From the NCBI GenBank assembly GCA_033297075.1, contig MU858048.1, positions 742,514-806,513 on the forward strand: a stretch of DNA of 64,000 bases, in the 5' to 3' direction. The position numbers and the translations under genes were made by a program. The notes under the pieces were generated by a model that did no database searches, was not told the origin of the DNA, and saw only the letters and a program-made list of their open reading frames with translations. Below, one piece after another: positions 10,382-23,718 of this stretch. Origin of the DNA: Rhypophila decipiens. Its lineage: Eukaryota; Ascomycota; Sordariomycetes; Sordariales; Naviculisporaceae. Numbering within the stretch: position 1 is the stretch's first letter; each line of letters starts with the position of its first letter.

Positions 10382-13158
10382 TCAGAGGTGAAACTCGTAT
10401 ATCCTCAACGAGCCATCCTCACCAGCAATACCAAGCTCATCTCCTCCTCTTCTCGACTTATCCTGTCCCTGTCCCTCATCACTTCCAGCAGCCGCCCCCT
10501 TCTTCTTCTCGAGAACAACAGGCCTCCAAGCAAGCTGCGTGACCGCCTTGGGCAACCACAATTCCTGCCCAACGTTGAGTGTCTTTGTGACAGATACAAC
10601 ACTCCCATCCGCACTGTTATCGACTCCAAGCTGCAAGACAGATAGTTTTCCGCCCTCAGTCCCTACAGCCAGGAAAATCAGCCGTGTCTGCTGCTCTGCA
10701 CTCCCTTCAACAACTCTGTTCAAGAAATCCAGCGCAGTAACGGCGTTATCCTCCGCCACAGACAAGGCTAGTTCAAAGCTACTACTGTCCTCCTTCTGAA
10801 CCCAGATCTTGACTTGCTTATCTCTTCCCGCTGTAGCAAAGATACTACTGCACTTCTTCCCCCCCGTAACTTGTTGACAAGTCGGCTGTGGGGCCCAGGC
10901 ACCATCCAAAATCATCCTCGAATGGCCCTTGGTATTTGCCTGCAACAGCTTATAAGCACCACCACCCGCTTCTTCCTCACCCTTTTCAGCAGCACCATCT
11001 ACCCTCTGAAAAACAGCCCACTGCCGATCCCGCCCCACACTAAGCAGATATCTATCCCCGCCCTCGCCATCCTCATCCGGCATGGAGAATCTCAGTCGTG
11101 TAACAGTAAGCGTATGCGCCATCAACGGCGGACGAACCTCTGTCCACCCCTTTGTTTCAAACAAACGAATGACCGCGTGGTTCAAGCTTGTAGCTTTGCA
11201 AGCGCTGGCGATTAAGCTGCCGTCGTGGCTCGCGGCCAGACAAGATATTTCGTACCCGTGTCCGTAGAGCTTCTCGACCTCGGGCCAGAGCGTATGTCTG
11301 CTGAGCGATTCTTCAAACGGCGGGTGGTCGATTTCCAGGGCTGACTTGCGCACCATGCTCGCTGGGTCGAGGGCTTCCCGGTCCGAGTTGGAGTGGCCCA
11401 TGTCGACGCCTGGTTGGGCAGATAGGTCGGTGTCGTCGTCTAGCATCACGTCTATGGCTTTGTTGGAGAGGCCTAGGACCGGCATGTTGGCTGCGTCGGG
11501 GAGGGGATCAGAGGAGGTATCAGTTGAGATGCCGGTTAGAGTGGACAGCATCTTGGCTACGGCCTTGGGCTTGGTGAACACGCGCATGAGTTTCTCGTCG
11601 GCGCCCGAGACAAAGGACGATGGGCCGAGCGAGTCGATGCAGTTGAGGTCGTAGCCGTGTATCTGCGGGCGAGACATCTCGTGCCATGTTTTGTAACCTT
11701 TGTTATTTGTCTTGGAATCCCACTGGGCGTGTAGGCGGGTTGTTTGGTCTGAGCTGGTCGACAAGAGGTAGCTTCCGTCGCGAGACCACGAGATTCCCGT
11801 CACGGCTCTGGTGTGTCCTGATACGGCGATGTTTTGCTTCCACATATCCTCGCTCGCATCATAGTCCCAGCGTCTCCAGCTGCCTGTCCTGCCGAGGGTT
11901 GCGATGGTGTTGCCCGAGGGCGACCAGAGACCGGTCCAGAAGCCGCCGATACTTCCTGTGGCGGTTGTGGCACCCTTCTCTCTGCTGATCTCGCCTAGTC
12001 TGGCTACCGTGATCCAGATTCCTGACTCGGGATCGGACTGCCAGATGGAAAGTGAGTTATCGGCTGAGGCGGAAAGAAGTTGGAGTTGACTGGTCTTGTT
12101 ATCGCCGCTTGAATTTGAAGCACAATGAGCCCAGCAGGCGGTGTAGATCCAGTCTTCATGTCCGAGAAGGAGAGCCTCAAACATGATGCAGAACTGACTG
12201 TCTTCGCCCTGGCCACCTGCCTTGATTTTGTGAATCTTGTTTCCGGGCATGAGAGCGTTGACGGATATGTCCATGCCCGCGGCATTTAGAGCAGACAGTG
12301 CCGTGCCCTTGTGGATGCGCCATATGCGGATGTACTTGTCTTGACTTGCAGAGGCCAGCAGAATGTCGCTGTCCTTCTGGAGCGGCTTCTCGCGGGTGAA
12401 GTCGAGTGAACGGATCCAGTTCTCGTGGCCTGGCAGGGTGGCTTGTAGAGTAAACTGAAGCTCTGTATCTGCTGCACCCTTCGTAGCTGAGGCTGTAAAT
12501 ATTTGGATCGAGTTGGTGGTGCCCCCTACGGCAAGAATAAATGCGGCATCCTCGTCTTCATCTTGACCGCGGAGCTGATGTAGAGCGAGGGCCAAGGGCA
12601 GGTAGCCTTTCGTTGTCTTTATAGTCTGCACTGGTGAGATCTGACCATTCTGTCGGTCCTGAGACCAGATCTTCACGGTGGCATCGGCGGCGCCTGTGAC
12701 GAACAAGCCCCTGCTCGCACCTTCCGAGTTGCCAAGCGTTGCTATGCAGTTGATCGGGGCCGAATGTGCGTCTTTGAGGACCTGACTCTGTGATGCTACA
12801 CCGGACTCTCGATCTAAAGCCCAGACACGCAACCCTTGGTCATCGCCACCGGACACCAAGTAGGAAGTAGCGGGCGGCTGAGACGAGTGCAGAGGAAGGA
12901 ATTTCACGGCCCTCACATGGGCAGTGTGTCCACTGAGAAGTTGTGAGATTCCGTTGGCGTTCTGTGAATGAAGTTAGCATTGTGGACAAATAATCGTCAT
13001 CAAAAATGAGATTTACTTACCGCTGGATTCCAGAGACAAACGCTGTTGTCTGCCCCAAAGGCGACGAGGCCATCCTCTCCCCAGTCCGCCGCAGCGGCAT
13101 ATCTGTTTGCGCCGGCGGACAGATAGCGAGCGTCCACGCTGGCTTCAATTTCACTCAT
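10382..13158 (-). CDS. ELP2: Elongator complex subunit 2 (WD40 protein)
   Basis: The exons are 13158-13021 and 12961-10382, giving 905 residues. ELP2 is the WD40 scaffold of Elongator, which builds cm5U/mcm5U at tRNA wobble position 34 in the cytoplasm. The N-terminus (MSEIEASVDARYLSAGANR, then ADWGEDGLVAFGADNSVCLW) is typical of ELP2. Numerous WD-like units follow across the whole length, for example HTAHVRAVKF, GHENWIRSLDF, LASASQDKYIRIW, GHEDWIYTACW, GHTRAVTGISWSRDGSYLLS and FATAGRDKQVKIW, as expected for two tandem seven-bladed propellers. The protein is somewhat longer than the roughly 790-residue yeast form because of inserted loops. The single intron is 59 nt with a GTAAGT donor. The gene shares a 378-bp divergent promoter with URM1. 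Confidence 0.95.
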
Positions 13159-13536
13159 TTTATCTCTCTATCTCTGTATTTATGTTCCTTTATTCGTCTC
13201 GGTACCACCAGCAGCTTATTCCACTTTGGATCAGTTGTTTCTAGACGAAGTAAAAGTGAGTCTTCAGCGTTTTGGCGAATTTGATTGGTCCGTTGCCCCG
13301 TTCAAAAAGGATTTTTAGGCGTTAAGGTTGACCGTTTTAGTGGGGCCCACAGCACCGTTTTGGACCCATAGCAGCAAATTGGGCTGCAGCGTATGTACAG
13401 TCACCAACGTTTTGACTTTGAGCCTCCTTTATCCAACCAACGCCTGACTCGCAACTTGGTGCAATACGGACACTTTCCCAACTTCACTTCAACTTTCCTC
13501 GAAATTATCACAATTGATTTCACGACATCTATCATC
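13159..13536. promoter_or_regulatory. Compact bidirectional promoter ELP2 / URM1
   Basis: Only 378 bp separate the two start codons, so both 5' leaders and promoters lie here. The two products act in the two branches of wobble-uridine modification, which makes shared regulation plausible, though it is only inferred. Confidence 0.6.
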
Positions 13537-14091
13537 ATGGGGGACTCAGTACCAGCTCCAGACAAGCCAACTATTCCCATCACTGTTGACTTTTCGTAAG
13601 TTCGTACTCGCCTCACTGCCCTGCTGCTCATGAGACTCGTGTGAATCTCATCTCACCCTTTCAACCTTTAATCCACTTCTTCTGTTATACTATTATAGCA
13701 TGCTAATCATCTCACTCACCTGACCATAGGGGCGGCCTCGAGATGCTTTTCTCAAATCAGAAACGGCATTCTCTCACAATTCCAGCAACCGACAGCAATG
13801 AGAAGCCAGCTACGATCGCCTTCCTCATCGACCACCTCTGCAAGAATCTCATGACCGACCCACGGTCTGAAATGTTTGTTCTCGACAAACATATGTATGT
13901 TGCTTTTTACTCCCCTAAAACTGGGTGAACAAGCCAATCAATCATTGACATCTTCTCTTTTATCGCAAACCAGTCGTCCCGGTATCCTAGTACTCATCAA
14001 CGATGCAGACTGGGAGCTCGAAGGAGAGGAGGCCTATGAGCTCCAACCAAAAGACAACATTCTGTTTGTCTCTACCCTCCACGGGGGTTAA
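13537..14091 (+). CDS. URM1: Ubiquitin-related modifier URM1
   Basis: The exons are 13537-13595, 13730-13894 and 13974-14091, giving 113 residues. URM1 is the ubiquitin-like sulfur carrier that, as a C-terminal thiocarboxylate, supplies sulfur for 2-thiolation of U34 in cytosolic tRNAs; it can also be conjugated to proteins. The family signatures are [18 protein letters not shown] near the start, [10 protein letters not shown] in the middle, [18 protein letters not shown] and the invariant C-terminal LHGG followed directly by the stop. Introns 1 and 2 are 134 and 79 nt; both splice choices rebuild conserved residues (FSGG and KHIRPG). It is divergent from ELP2. Confidence 0.96.
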
Positions 14092-17000
14092 ATATCACAT
14101 ATTATTTCCAAGATAATAAACGAAAGGCGGCAAACCCTCTGTCTGGTCGTCATTTTTGGGCTGATGTATGAACTTGATCGGTCCGCCGGTTATCTGGAGT
14201 CCTGAACTTCTCTCTCGTCTTTGCTGTGGGGGTGCCCTTGTCTCCATATACGCAGATGGCTACACACCCATACACGCCTCGTATTAAAGATACTCAGCAT
14301 CAGATCCAGCCCTAAGCTCGCCCGACCCACCAGCAACCGGCCATGGCCTTCTCGACACTCACTCAAGTAGAGGGATAACGCTCGCCAATCTCTGACCTGT
14401 ATATCAAGGATAGAAGATCAGGGTTATTGACCACACATACGGGCAGTTAAAAAGAGGGGAACAACCTGCTCACGCTTGCTATGAAGCGTCATTTGAGTGT
14501 TAGAGGCTGGTGTGTGAATGCAAGCACATACTCATGGGCTGGAGATGTTTTATTTGGAAGTCTCGGCCACTTTATACTCTCAACTTCGCAGGCAGATCAA
14601 TGATCATAAAATAGATCATATAACCTCACCTATACTCCGACCTCTGATGGCGTACCCCGTAGGGACATGGAGATGATATAATAAAGAAGTCTCCACGGCT
14701 GATGAACAGATGAAGGGGCTAGGTATGGTGTAATGCTATGAGGCCGTTGATAATACTGACCCATCATATTAGTACTTGATCAACTCTTTATCGCTTGACA
14801 TCTTTTCTACTAGCTCCCAGGTCCTATTTCGTTCAAGCTACGTGCAGGACGCATGTAATTTTCCGCGAAGCCTAATATCCATCATGAGTATAGTGTTTGG
14901 ACGACAGAAGTTATTGTTCTCATCGTTGTCTGCTTTATAAGAGCATCTTGGAATCTATTAATCCTTTTCAACATGATGGCAGGACATGTAAAAGACCGGC
15001 GTACAAAACCTAGCACACGGGGTGGCTTCTCCCTTGCGGTTCAATGTTGTTCTGAAACTCGCGGAGCTCGATGTTTATATACTCGCTGGAAAAGCATCAG
15101 AATGACCAAATATTTAACAGTCTGGTGAGTAATATAAGCGTCAAAGGCTCTCCGATCTCCGTTTCTCGGATACCCAATCTGAGATATTGTCACATATCTC
15201 ACAAGCCTTTATGGTTCGAGTTCAATATCACAGGTTGAGGTAATGGGCTACAGCCACTCAGGCCATTTATCACCGAGGCATTCATCTTTTTTGCTACACA
15301 AGGGTTATCCTGTCGCCCAAGATAAGAAGCAGTAGCAATATCCCATGGAATGGTCTCGCTCTTGATTGCGTTGAAATTTGGCACATGTTCATTGTCTGTT
15401 CACTTTATACAAGCTGTTACTTGTTGTGTTGCAACGTGACTGTGAAGACATCTCGACACTTGTAGAAAGATCCAGGCCAACGTGGTCCGCATTACCGCCT
15501 TTGCCGTATTCCATAAACCATCCGTGATGCTTTCACATCCTTACTGTATGGCCAGTTCGGCCGCTGTACATCATCATCATCATCATCGGCGAGTTACACG
15601 CTTCAGAGTTCCATTGTCCCTGCAAGTGATCACGATGAAACCATGGTTCCTGTTGTAATGCAGTCTGTCAAAGACCACCTGGGTGACAATGGGTGTGGTT
15701 GAGTTGAGCATTTTTCGATGAATCAAAACTGAGTACGCCAGTACCTTGCATATGCTCTCTTCGCTAATATGTCCATCATCCTACCCACGAGACATGATTC
15801 CTCCTGCTGTCAGCATCCAACTTCGGATCATTGATGGTATTGCGATGCTTGCTTACCACATATACACACACACGAGTATTCGCGACTGTTGTGACCCCCA
15901 TTTTGCGAGCTGCAAGTCTAACTCTGAATGCATCTCATCACAAGAGAGAGCGAAAGGCGAGAAGTGACTAAACCTGAACGTTTGACCGAATTCCCGCCTT
16001 CATCCTCGTACGGAGTACGCTTATCCACCATGCGGCTGCATCTCGGTCATTGTCATCGAGGAGGTCGGCAGCAACCAAGCAGCCTCATCACAAGTTGACA
16101 TCTGCCGGAAAGAGGGCATGTGAGCGAATGAAGCAGCATCCTGAAAAGCTTTCATAGCATCGTTCCAAAACAGGCCAATGACGATGATGAGAACCTGCTT
16201 TCACCATTGATGCCGTTTCCTTTCTCAGCGACAAGACTCAGACACACATCAATCATCACTCATCACCAACTTTTGCAGTGCCGATCTTTTCCATATATCA
16301 ACACCAAAAAGCGAAAGAAAGGAGGGGGTAACTTGGCATAACGTCGACGCTAAAACCAACTCACATGAGAAAACCTGGTCTCCATCTCTGATACGTCAAA
16401 AACACTCAGATGATATCGAGAGATCGTTCATTTGGAACCCCAATCCAGGCAAAAGGCCAAGTCGAGACTGCAGGATCGGATCGACAGCTAACGCCTTTCA
16501 AATATCTCTCAAATCTCATCAGGAGTAAATAACCGATTTAGTGTTAAACCGTCACAAAAGTCCCCGAATCAGCGAATAAAGGCTCGCAAAACGAGGACGC
16601 AACCCCCTCGTCCTTGCACCTGATGTAATGCAGCGAGGCAGTTGGTCACGAGCAGATGATCTTCCTCCAGGATTAGCTTTGACATGCAGCCTCAATATGG
16701 TCTGTATGCGCATCTCGTCAATATGCACAGTCCCTACGTATCAAGTAACGATTGTAGGTCACTATCCGGGGCTTGCGGGGAAGTATGATCGGTCGGGGAT
16801 TGGGGAAATCTCGGTGTCTCTTTTTCCTCGCTTTCGCGATGAGGCTCCTTCATTCCCCACGGCGCTGCGGAAGATCGACAGCGAGCTAATCACGGCCCAT
16901 AACCCCCGGTCCGGGGGCTTCTCCCCGTGGTGTCCGCCTTCCGCAAAACACACTACCCTCCCGCCCGCTCCCGTGCTCCCGCTCCCGTCGTGACACCTCT

Positions 17001-18932
17001 AGCACTGATTCACTGAAGAGAAGAAAAAGAAAGCAAGTCTGGAGCTTCGTCATGAACTATATCAAACGAATACCCTACTATTAGAACACGAGAAATGAAA
17101 TTATCACCATTGTTAGCACTAACGCTAGAACCCTGGTAGAAACCCTAGAGCTGCTACCCAAGACAAAGACGCATCTGAGGCAAGTACAGGAAACCCTTCA
17201 ACATGTTCCCAAACGAGCAAGCTTGAGAGACGGAGACCTTACCCGAAGACCGCCAAGAGAGAGAGTGAACACCAAGAGGAACTTTCTCTCCAGCAAAAAA
17301 TCAATAGTCACTCTCCGTCCGAGTGTCGATCGCTCGGAGAAATTTTATATAATCCGTCCACCAAGATCGAAATGACGGCGATGAGAATCCAACCAGTTAA
17401 GATGCTGAATGAGCTGAGAGTAGCGTTTAGCCAGGCTACTGGCGCTTGTCGACTTACGGAACCTGCTGCATTAGACGCCTAACTCAGTTGGTCTTTAGCG
17501 CGACCCCCGCCCAGGACCCGGAAAGCTCCCGCTGCTGTCTGGGAAACCCCTGGAAACAACAAAGGCGAAGCGAATTCAAGAGCTGAAAAGCAAACACTAA
17601 AACAAGCCTAGAAAGAGCTGAAAATTAATCTTTTGGGAAGAGGACGAAGCGAAGCTTATTTTACATCCGCATATCCCCGTGCCCTACCCAATGGAGCTTT
17701 CTAGTCCTCGGTTTTCCTTTTTCTCTCTCTGCGTCGTCTTTTACCCCACCGAGCATGATGGCATGGCATGGGATAAAGACCATGTCCTTGTTTCTTGTCA
17801 ACAAGCCAAATTCCTTTCCGGCAGATCGTGAGACATTGATCATCTAAATCAAGGATTCTTTGCGATGTCAAAAGACGGACCCTGACGATCATCGTGTACC
17901 AAGCCAGAACGACAAGAAACGGGCGCAAAAATGAATGAGATTTCTTCTTCATCCTTGTTCCATGTTTGTGAAAGTTTCTCCACGGTTTTCCGCAAGCTAC
18001 GGGGTACACAATTAAATCATCCACGACAAGGAACATGGACAGGGGACTCACGAGGAAAGATGATGATCGTGGGGGTCTTGGATGAATGGATGGCGGCATG
18101 GCGATTGACGAGGTCTGCCATCTCCATTGTCTCACGGGAATTGCCGTCCCTTGTCGAAGACCTGGAGGAAAGCCAAGGCGACAATACACACCATCTCATA
18201 GGGAAGGATATTTGACCGCAAGTCTTGAGAGAAATAGCTCTTGGAGCTACTGGTAGGTCGCAGCAGCAGGCCTCTCGGTCTCGTTCTGGGGGTGAGATCT
18301 ACACCATAGAGTGGTTTATTGTTCAGGGATAAGGATAATGAGGTTCTGGGATTTTCCTCAAACACTTTATGCTACTGTGGTTCTAGACCAGCTACGGATG
18401 GCTATCCCGCCGTCCGTAGCTTGAGACCGGCCCTTTTGACCGCCTCCGCCCGGATCTTGGCGAGAAGAAGTTCCGGCCGGGCCCCTCCAGGCCGTAGTTG
18501 TGGCCGAATTGCGGATTCAAGACGACAGGGAAGGTACGTAACTTTCATTGCAAGGCATGACAATCCTACAATGCCAAAGCCAGCCAAGCTTGGATGGGCA
18601 TTGACAGACTACAAACACCCTAACCAACCTGGCATCCGCAAACAAAGAAGAGATGGGAATAGAGCATCTGATCGACACATGGGTTTACGTATATCGCCAA
18701 AGTTCCAGAACAGGTAACAGGATTCGCAAGATTGCCCTTTTCCTGGTTAAAGTCCGTCATTATAGCATCTGATTATTCCGTAAGTGTATCATTATTCTCT
18801 TGTCGGGTCTCCATATATCATAACCTTAGCGATATGCTTCAGGTGTATCATATTGTTTCATGGCTTCGGAACCCCATTTTTTGATACTCGAAATTACGCC
18901 ATCAACGACGACATAAACACTGGGTCAACAGT

Positions 18933-18963
18933 AAGAAAGAAAGAAAGAAAGAAAGAAAGAAAA
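18933..18963. repeat. (AAGA)n microsatellite
   Basis: A tetranucleotide purine tract of about seven to eight units lies in non-coding sequence. Confidence 0.9.
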
Positions 18964-20230
18964 GGAAAAAGCAAGAAGCATAGCGGTCGGTGGGGGTTGG
19001 TTATTCTCACACCCCTTCCTACGTTGCCCCCGGTCCAGATTCACCGTGATGCATTTCCGAACATGTAAGTTGCAAAACCTCCATGTCGATTCCCCATCCA
19101 GACAGAGCCTCAGCTCAGCTCAGCTTGTTCAGGTTTCAAGCCTCCAAACGCATCTCATAACTTGGCGAGAAACAAGCATCAAAGGCGTAAAACTAGGTAG
19201 TGTAGTTGCCTCGATAGAAACATCACTAGCGTAGTAATAAGGGGGCAAGCGGGAGAGCAACGACAGTGGCGGCGCCGCCGACCATGGCATAATAAACGCA
19301 CGGAAAAGGAGAGAGAGAGAATGACAGAGAATTCCCGGAGATGGATGTCAACGGCGGCGGCGACAGCGGAAAACAAAATGTTTTTTTTTTCGGGAGGACG
19401 AGGTTGTTCCTTGTTCCTTGTCCCAGAAGTCCAAGACAGTACCGTTTTTCGCCTCAACCGCCGACGGGTATGTACGCTAGATTGAGTATTCAGCTCCGGA
19501 GCATGGAAGTGTTCCAGACCTTGATTCTTGTTTATATGCGCAATTCTTTATCGTAATGTCGAAAAGGTGCAACATAAAAAATTCCGAAGGTTCAACGGGA
19601 TGGCGAAACGGAAAACCACTCAGCTGGATCACCCACACGCCGCTTACACCGAGGATACACACCTTTGTTAGGTAATTGTTTTCCAACTTTCCCTGTCCCA
19701 AGGAGCTGGTTCGAGCAATTATGATGTAACATTGTGTTTTGAGAGTAGGGCTAGACAAGACACTCTCACGTAACACTGTCTGTCTTTTGTTCCATGTTAC
19801 CGAGCAACAGCATCAGCTTATCAGAAAAATGATACATCGCCTTTTGAGTTTGGTAATACAATATCGTTCATCTCCGAGTTGATTAAGCTGGATGGGAGGT
19901 GTGCTTGGTTCACAGTGTGCAGGTCTCATCCTTTATGACATATCTGTTACAGTGTAGTATTTGGCATCGACAGACAATTGCTCTATGCAGTCCATTGAGG
20001 ATGGGTATCGGATCGAGATGCATCTAATGGGATCGGACAGGACGAGTGCCGAGAGCTGGTAGTCGGTATACCGAGGTGAGCTGCCTAGGCACACACACAC
20101 AGATTCGAGATTTCGGGACTAATGATGTGTGTCTTATACTTTGTATGCCGGGTCTCAAAAGGGAAAGAAAGGGGTTGGACGACCGGCTCGCTGGTTGGTT
20201 GTGACTTTCTTACATAAAGTACCGAGGTAG

Positions 20231-20248
20231 GTACAGTACAGTACAGTA
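20231..20248. repeat. (GTACA)n short tandem repeat
   Basis: Three consecutive GTACA units plus a partial one lie in an A/T/C-rich non-coding stretch. Confidence 0.85.
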
Positions 20249-23200
20249 ATGTACACTGCACTTATATCCCCCTCCTTTCACATACTTAGCTGCAACAACC
20301 AAAAACATGCATTTAACAATAGGCGTATTGTTAAGACAGGTGATTCATATCCGTAGGTCTAAATTCTGAAATCCAAAACATGTCCCACTTCCAAAATAGG
20401 GGTATGACGGTATGCACTCAGCTACATATAGCACAGCTTTCACCTACGCTATACCATATAAACCCAACATATCCGTACACCGTACATTATCAAGTTCTCA
20501 TCAGTCGTGCATGCATCTTTCTCGCTTCTCAGATCCTAGACCCTGGTGGTTACCATCTAAACAAACCCATCAGGTCCCATTGCCACCCACCCTCAAACCA
20601 CCCACACCCACACCCGCCAAAACAGACTGAACCCGTATTCCCCCAATCCCAAACAAAAGCCAGAACCACAGCAGCGGAAGATTGACTCTGCATTGCCGTC
20701 CCGTGTTGGTGGGTATGTTACCAAAACCATCTGTTCTCACGGATGTTGCCTTATGTAGTCGGTAATGTTGCACACCTGAGCGACTTCCTCCACACCACCA
20801 CCACCCTTTAACTCTTACACGACCGACGACTGACGGCCCCACGGATACCGGTACGAAACTGCCTCATTCAACCAGGCCGGGATCGGTCTATCTTTTGGGA
20901 AACAAAATCATACCCTCTACGCAAGCAACTACCATATTAGGCACACGGCACGGGAATTAATCTATCCCTCAATCAATCAACTCCAGTCGTTGACTCGGAA
21001 ATCGTACGGAGAAATACTCATGTACAATGCCGCATCGAGCATCCCGTCGTAGGATAGGTACATGTACGCATAGGTATTACGTAGCTGTACCATTGGGGTG
21101 GGATTTAGGGGCGGTCTTGCGCACTAACAATAGTAGTATGTACTGTACAGTGATCTATCCGTATTGCGGATCTGGTTGTTGCTGGGTGTCTGTGGGTTTG
21201 TGTGACTTTGAGAGTTCCCATCTGAATCTCGCATAGCGATATCATCGGTGCCTGCGGTCAGGTGCGGTGTGCACCGTCCTCACCTTAGCAAGCATGAAGC
21301 AAGCAGGTTGAAACAAAGTGGTAAGAGTAGTTAAACAATAGAATATCGGTGAATATGAAATATAATACCATGATAAAACGTCGACCTATAGAATGTTAAA
21401 GCCAAGGCAAGACGAGACGAGACAAGACCTAAAGAGAGACATACATGTACTAAGAAAACTAGGTTATGTAGGTACGTGTAGGTTAGTTAGGACGACAGCT
21501 GTGAAATACGGCACTCCGTACCGTGTTTGTATCACTCACCCGAACTGTACCTCGCTCAGCTTTCAGCCTCCTCGAAATCCAAGGCTAGGTTGGTTAGCTA
21601 TTCGAGACAAGCTGGTGAACTGTCCTTGCACCATCTCAAACAATTGTCTGTCCTGCCACCTGTAGCTGTATGTCTGTCAGTATGTCTAAGTCGTGTCGTG
21701 TGCTTGTGCTTGTGTGTGTACTGTCTGCCGTCTACACGTACAAACCGGGAAACCTGAACCTATCCGAGGTAACGCCAAAGGTACCTAGATATTCTCCTGT
21801 CGTGCAAACCAAAGTCCCACCATGCCGGGTCAGGTCAGTCTCAGTCTCTGCCTGTTGTACAATGTTCCGCCCATATTGTTCCGCCGCATCTGTCTGCTCT
21901 CTGCTGTGTTGCTCTGTGCTGCGCTGTTTGTCTCGTCCCACCTCCACCTTTCCAAATGCTCAGCCAGTTGCTGTATCACGAAACCAGCCTGGCCTGGACT
22001 ATTCTCTCCGGGACTTGCGAGCAGCAGCCCGGCACGCGGAAGACGAACCGATCCTGTGTACATACAGCAAAGTAACATGCGTCTGTCCAAAATAACCAGA
22101 CCGGCCCGGGAAATGTATGGCAATCTTTACATCGATAACAATGCTGTGTTACGAAAATGAAGGTCCATATCACTTGATATATAAGGAGAACGGTAACCTG
22201 GGATAGCTGAAAAGAACAACAAGTCCGTCGCCACTGAACATCCTTATCTGGTGTAATCACCGAGCCAACCCGAAAAACCATTATATAACCAAGCCAACAG
22301 CGGCAACAAGGTAAATCATTGTCGACTTCCTCGGCCTTGGCCCAAATTCGCGGAACAGATATTATCTTGTTCAATCATCTTGTTGAACATCGGGGCAGGT
22401 GATATTGAATATCATCGGGTGGCCGCCGGGAGAATCCCCGCTCCGCCGATATCGGTCCGGAGGGAACGTCCTGGCAGGGAAGTTCAACATCAGCTCGCCA
22501 TACGAGATGTCCGGTCAATAAATTGATTCTCGTGATATTAAGCGGAAGAGAGGACGATGATGTTCGGATTGAGAGCCACCACAAAATATTGGAATGCGGC
22601 GGAAAAGGGGGTTGTATGCCGTGCGCGCAGTACAGCAAATCGCCATGGACGACAGTCCTCCTGCCAAAGAGGGAGGAAAGAACTGGTGATAATGGCCACC
22701 GTCCCAGCCAATCCCAAGTCAAAGACGCTAGGTTGATCGAGGCATCTAGAACTCGACCGCACTGCAAATAAAGTGACGGCTGTGATGCTCCATCACCAAA
22801 ATTACCAAGTGGCGTCTTTCGTCTCCTGGAACACGAGGATGTCGTTTTTTGAGCCTCTCCTGACATGATGATGTAACCTCTCCAAGGCCACAGAGAAACA
22901 GCAGAGGTCCAGCGGATAAGGTCCCACATTGAAAGCCCCACCTGAGCCAAAATATGGCAATGCACTCGAAACAAACGCAAAAATAAAAGAGAGGGAGCTG
23001 GAAGACAAGACAAAAAAAAAAGAAAAGTTGGAGAGGGTCGTCCCGCCCTCGCTTACAAGTCGCTTGGTTTCATTCCCACTACCCGTCTGACTGGCCTGGC
23101 CGTCCTGCTGGGTCCGGCGGATTTGGGAAGGGTAAGACCGGGCAGCTTGCCGCGGTGGAGGGGTGGGGAATTGGTGGATAGGAAAAGTTGGAAGTCAATT

Positions 23201-23700
23201 CCGAATTGCATGATGCGAGTTGCAGCGACAGCGTGGGTGATGATGGGGAATGCGGATTGAGAGTGGTTTAGCTTGACGGGGAGAGAACGGGAAATGGAGC
23301 ATCACGGTCAAGCCCCGACCGTTAGTGAAATCGTGGTGGGCCGACGGGCGGCAAGAGAGTTTCCATATCTGAATCCAGGCAAAATACGCCTGCCGAACAT
23401 GCCAAAGCTGCGATAGCACTGGACGACGTTGATGTTAACACGAACCACCAAAAGACTCAATCTCACCTTGTAAAAGCAGTCCCTTGAGTTTGCAAACCAG
23501 ACAGGAACAGACGAGTGGATCGCCCCTCATTCCCGATCTAATTTCAGATCTCTGATCCATGTTTCTTAGATCGTATTTTCTCGTTCTCGTCATCGGTAGC
23601 TCCGCCTATCCAATTCGTTACGCTGGGAATGGGACCTGCAGGCTGCAGAAGACCAGCAGCTGCAGCTAGATATCGACATCTTTGATATAGTATTAGATAT

Positions 23701-23718
23701 CACGATTCCCGAATCGTG
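23701..23718. repeat. Perfect 8-bp inverted repeat, 2-nt spacer
   Basis: CACGATTC and GAATCGTG flank two C residues. The function is unknown; it could be a dyad binding site or chance. Confidence 0.6.

Larger units (their letters stand above)
14092..22374. other. Gene-free interval, first part
   Basis: I find no exon chain, known domain or conserved motif on either strand in 8.3 kb. Frames of up to about 160 codons occur (for example 17701-18189 on -) but look like chance. Simple repeats include CAT units at 15571-15587, an AAGA tract at 18933-18963 and GTACA units at 20231-20248. A copy of TACGGAGTA lies at 16009-16017. Composition is mixed and shows no strong AT drop of the kind left by repeat-induced point mutation. 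Confidence 0.5.

Noticed and set aside
15199..15384. 61-codon minus frame that looks somewhat protein-like
   Set aside because: I could not connect it to further exons or to a family. It may be a remnant, but the support is too weak for a feature.
17455..17520. A-box-like sequence (TAACTCAGTTGG)
   Set aside because: Apart from a short D-arm-like stem there is no B box, no acceptor stem and no anticodon arm in the expected places.
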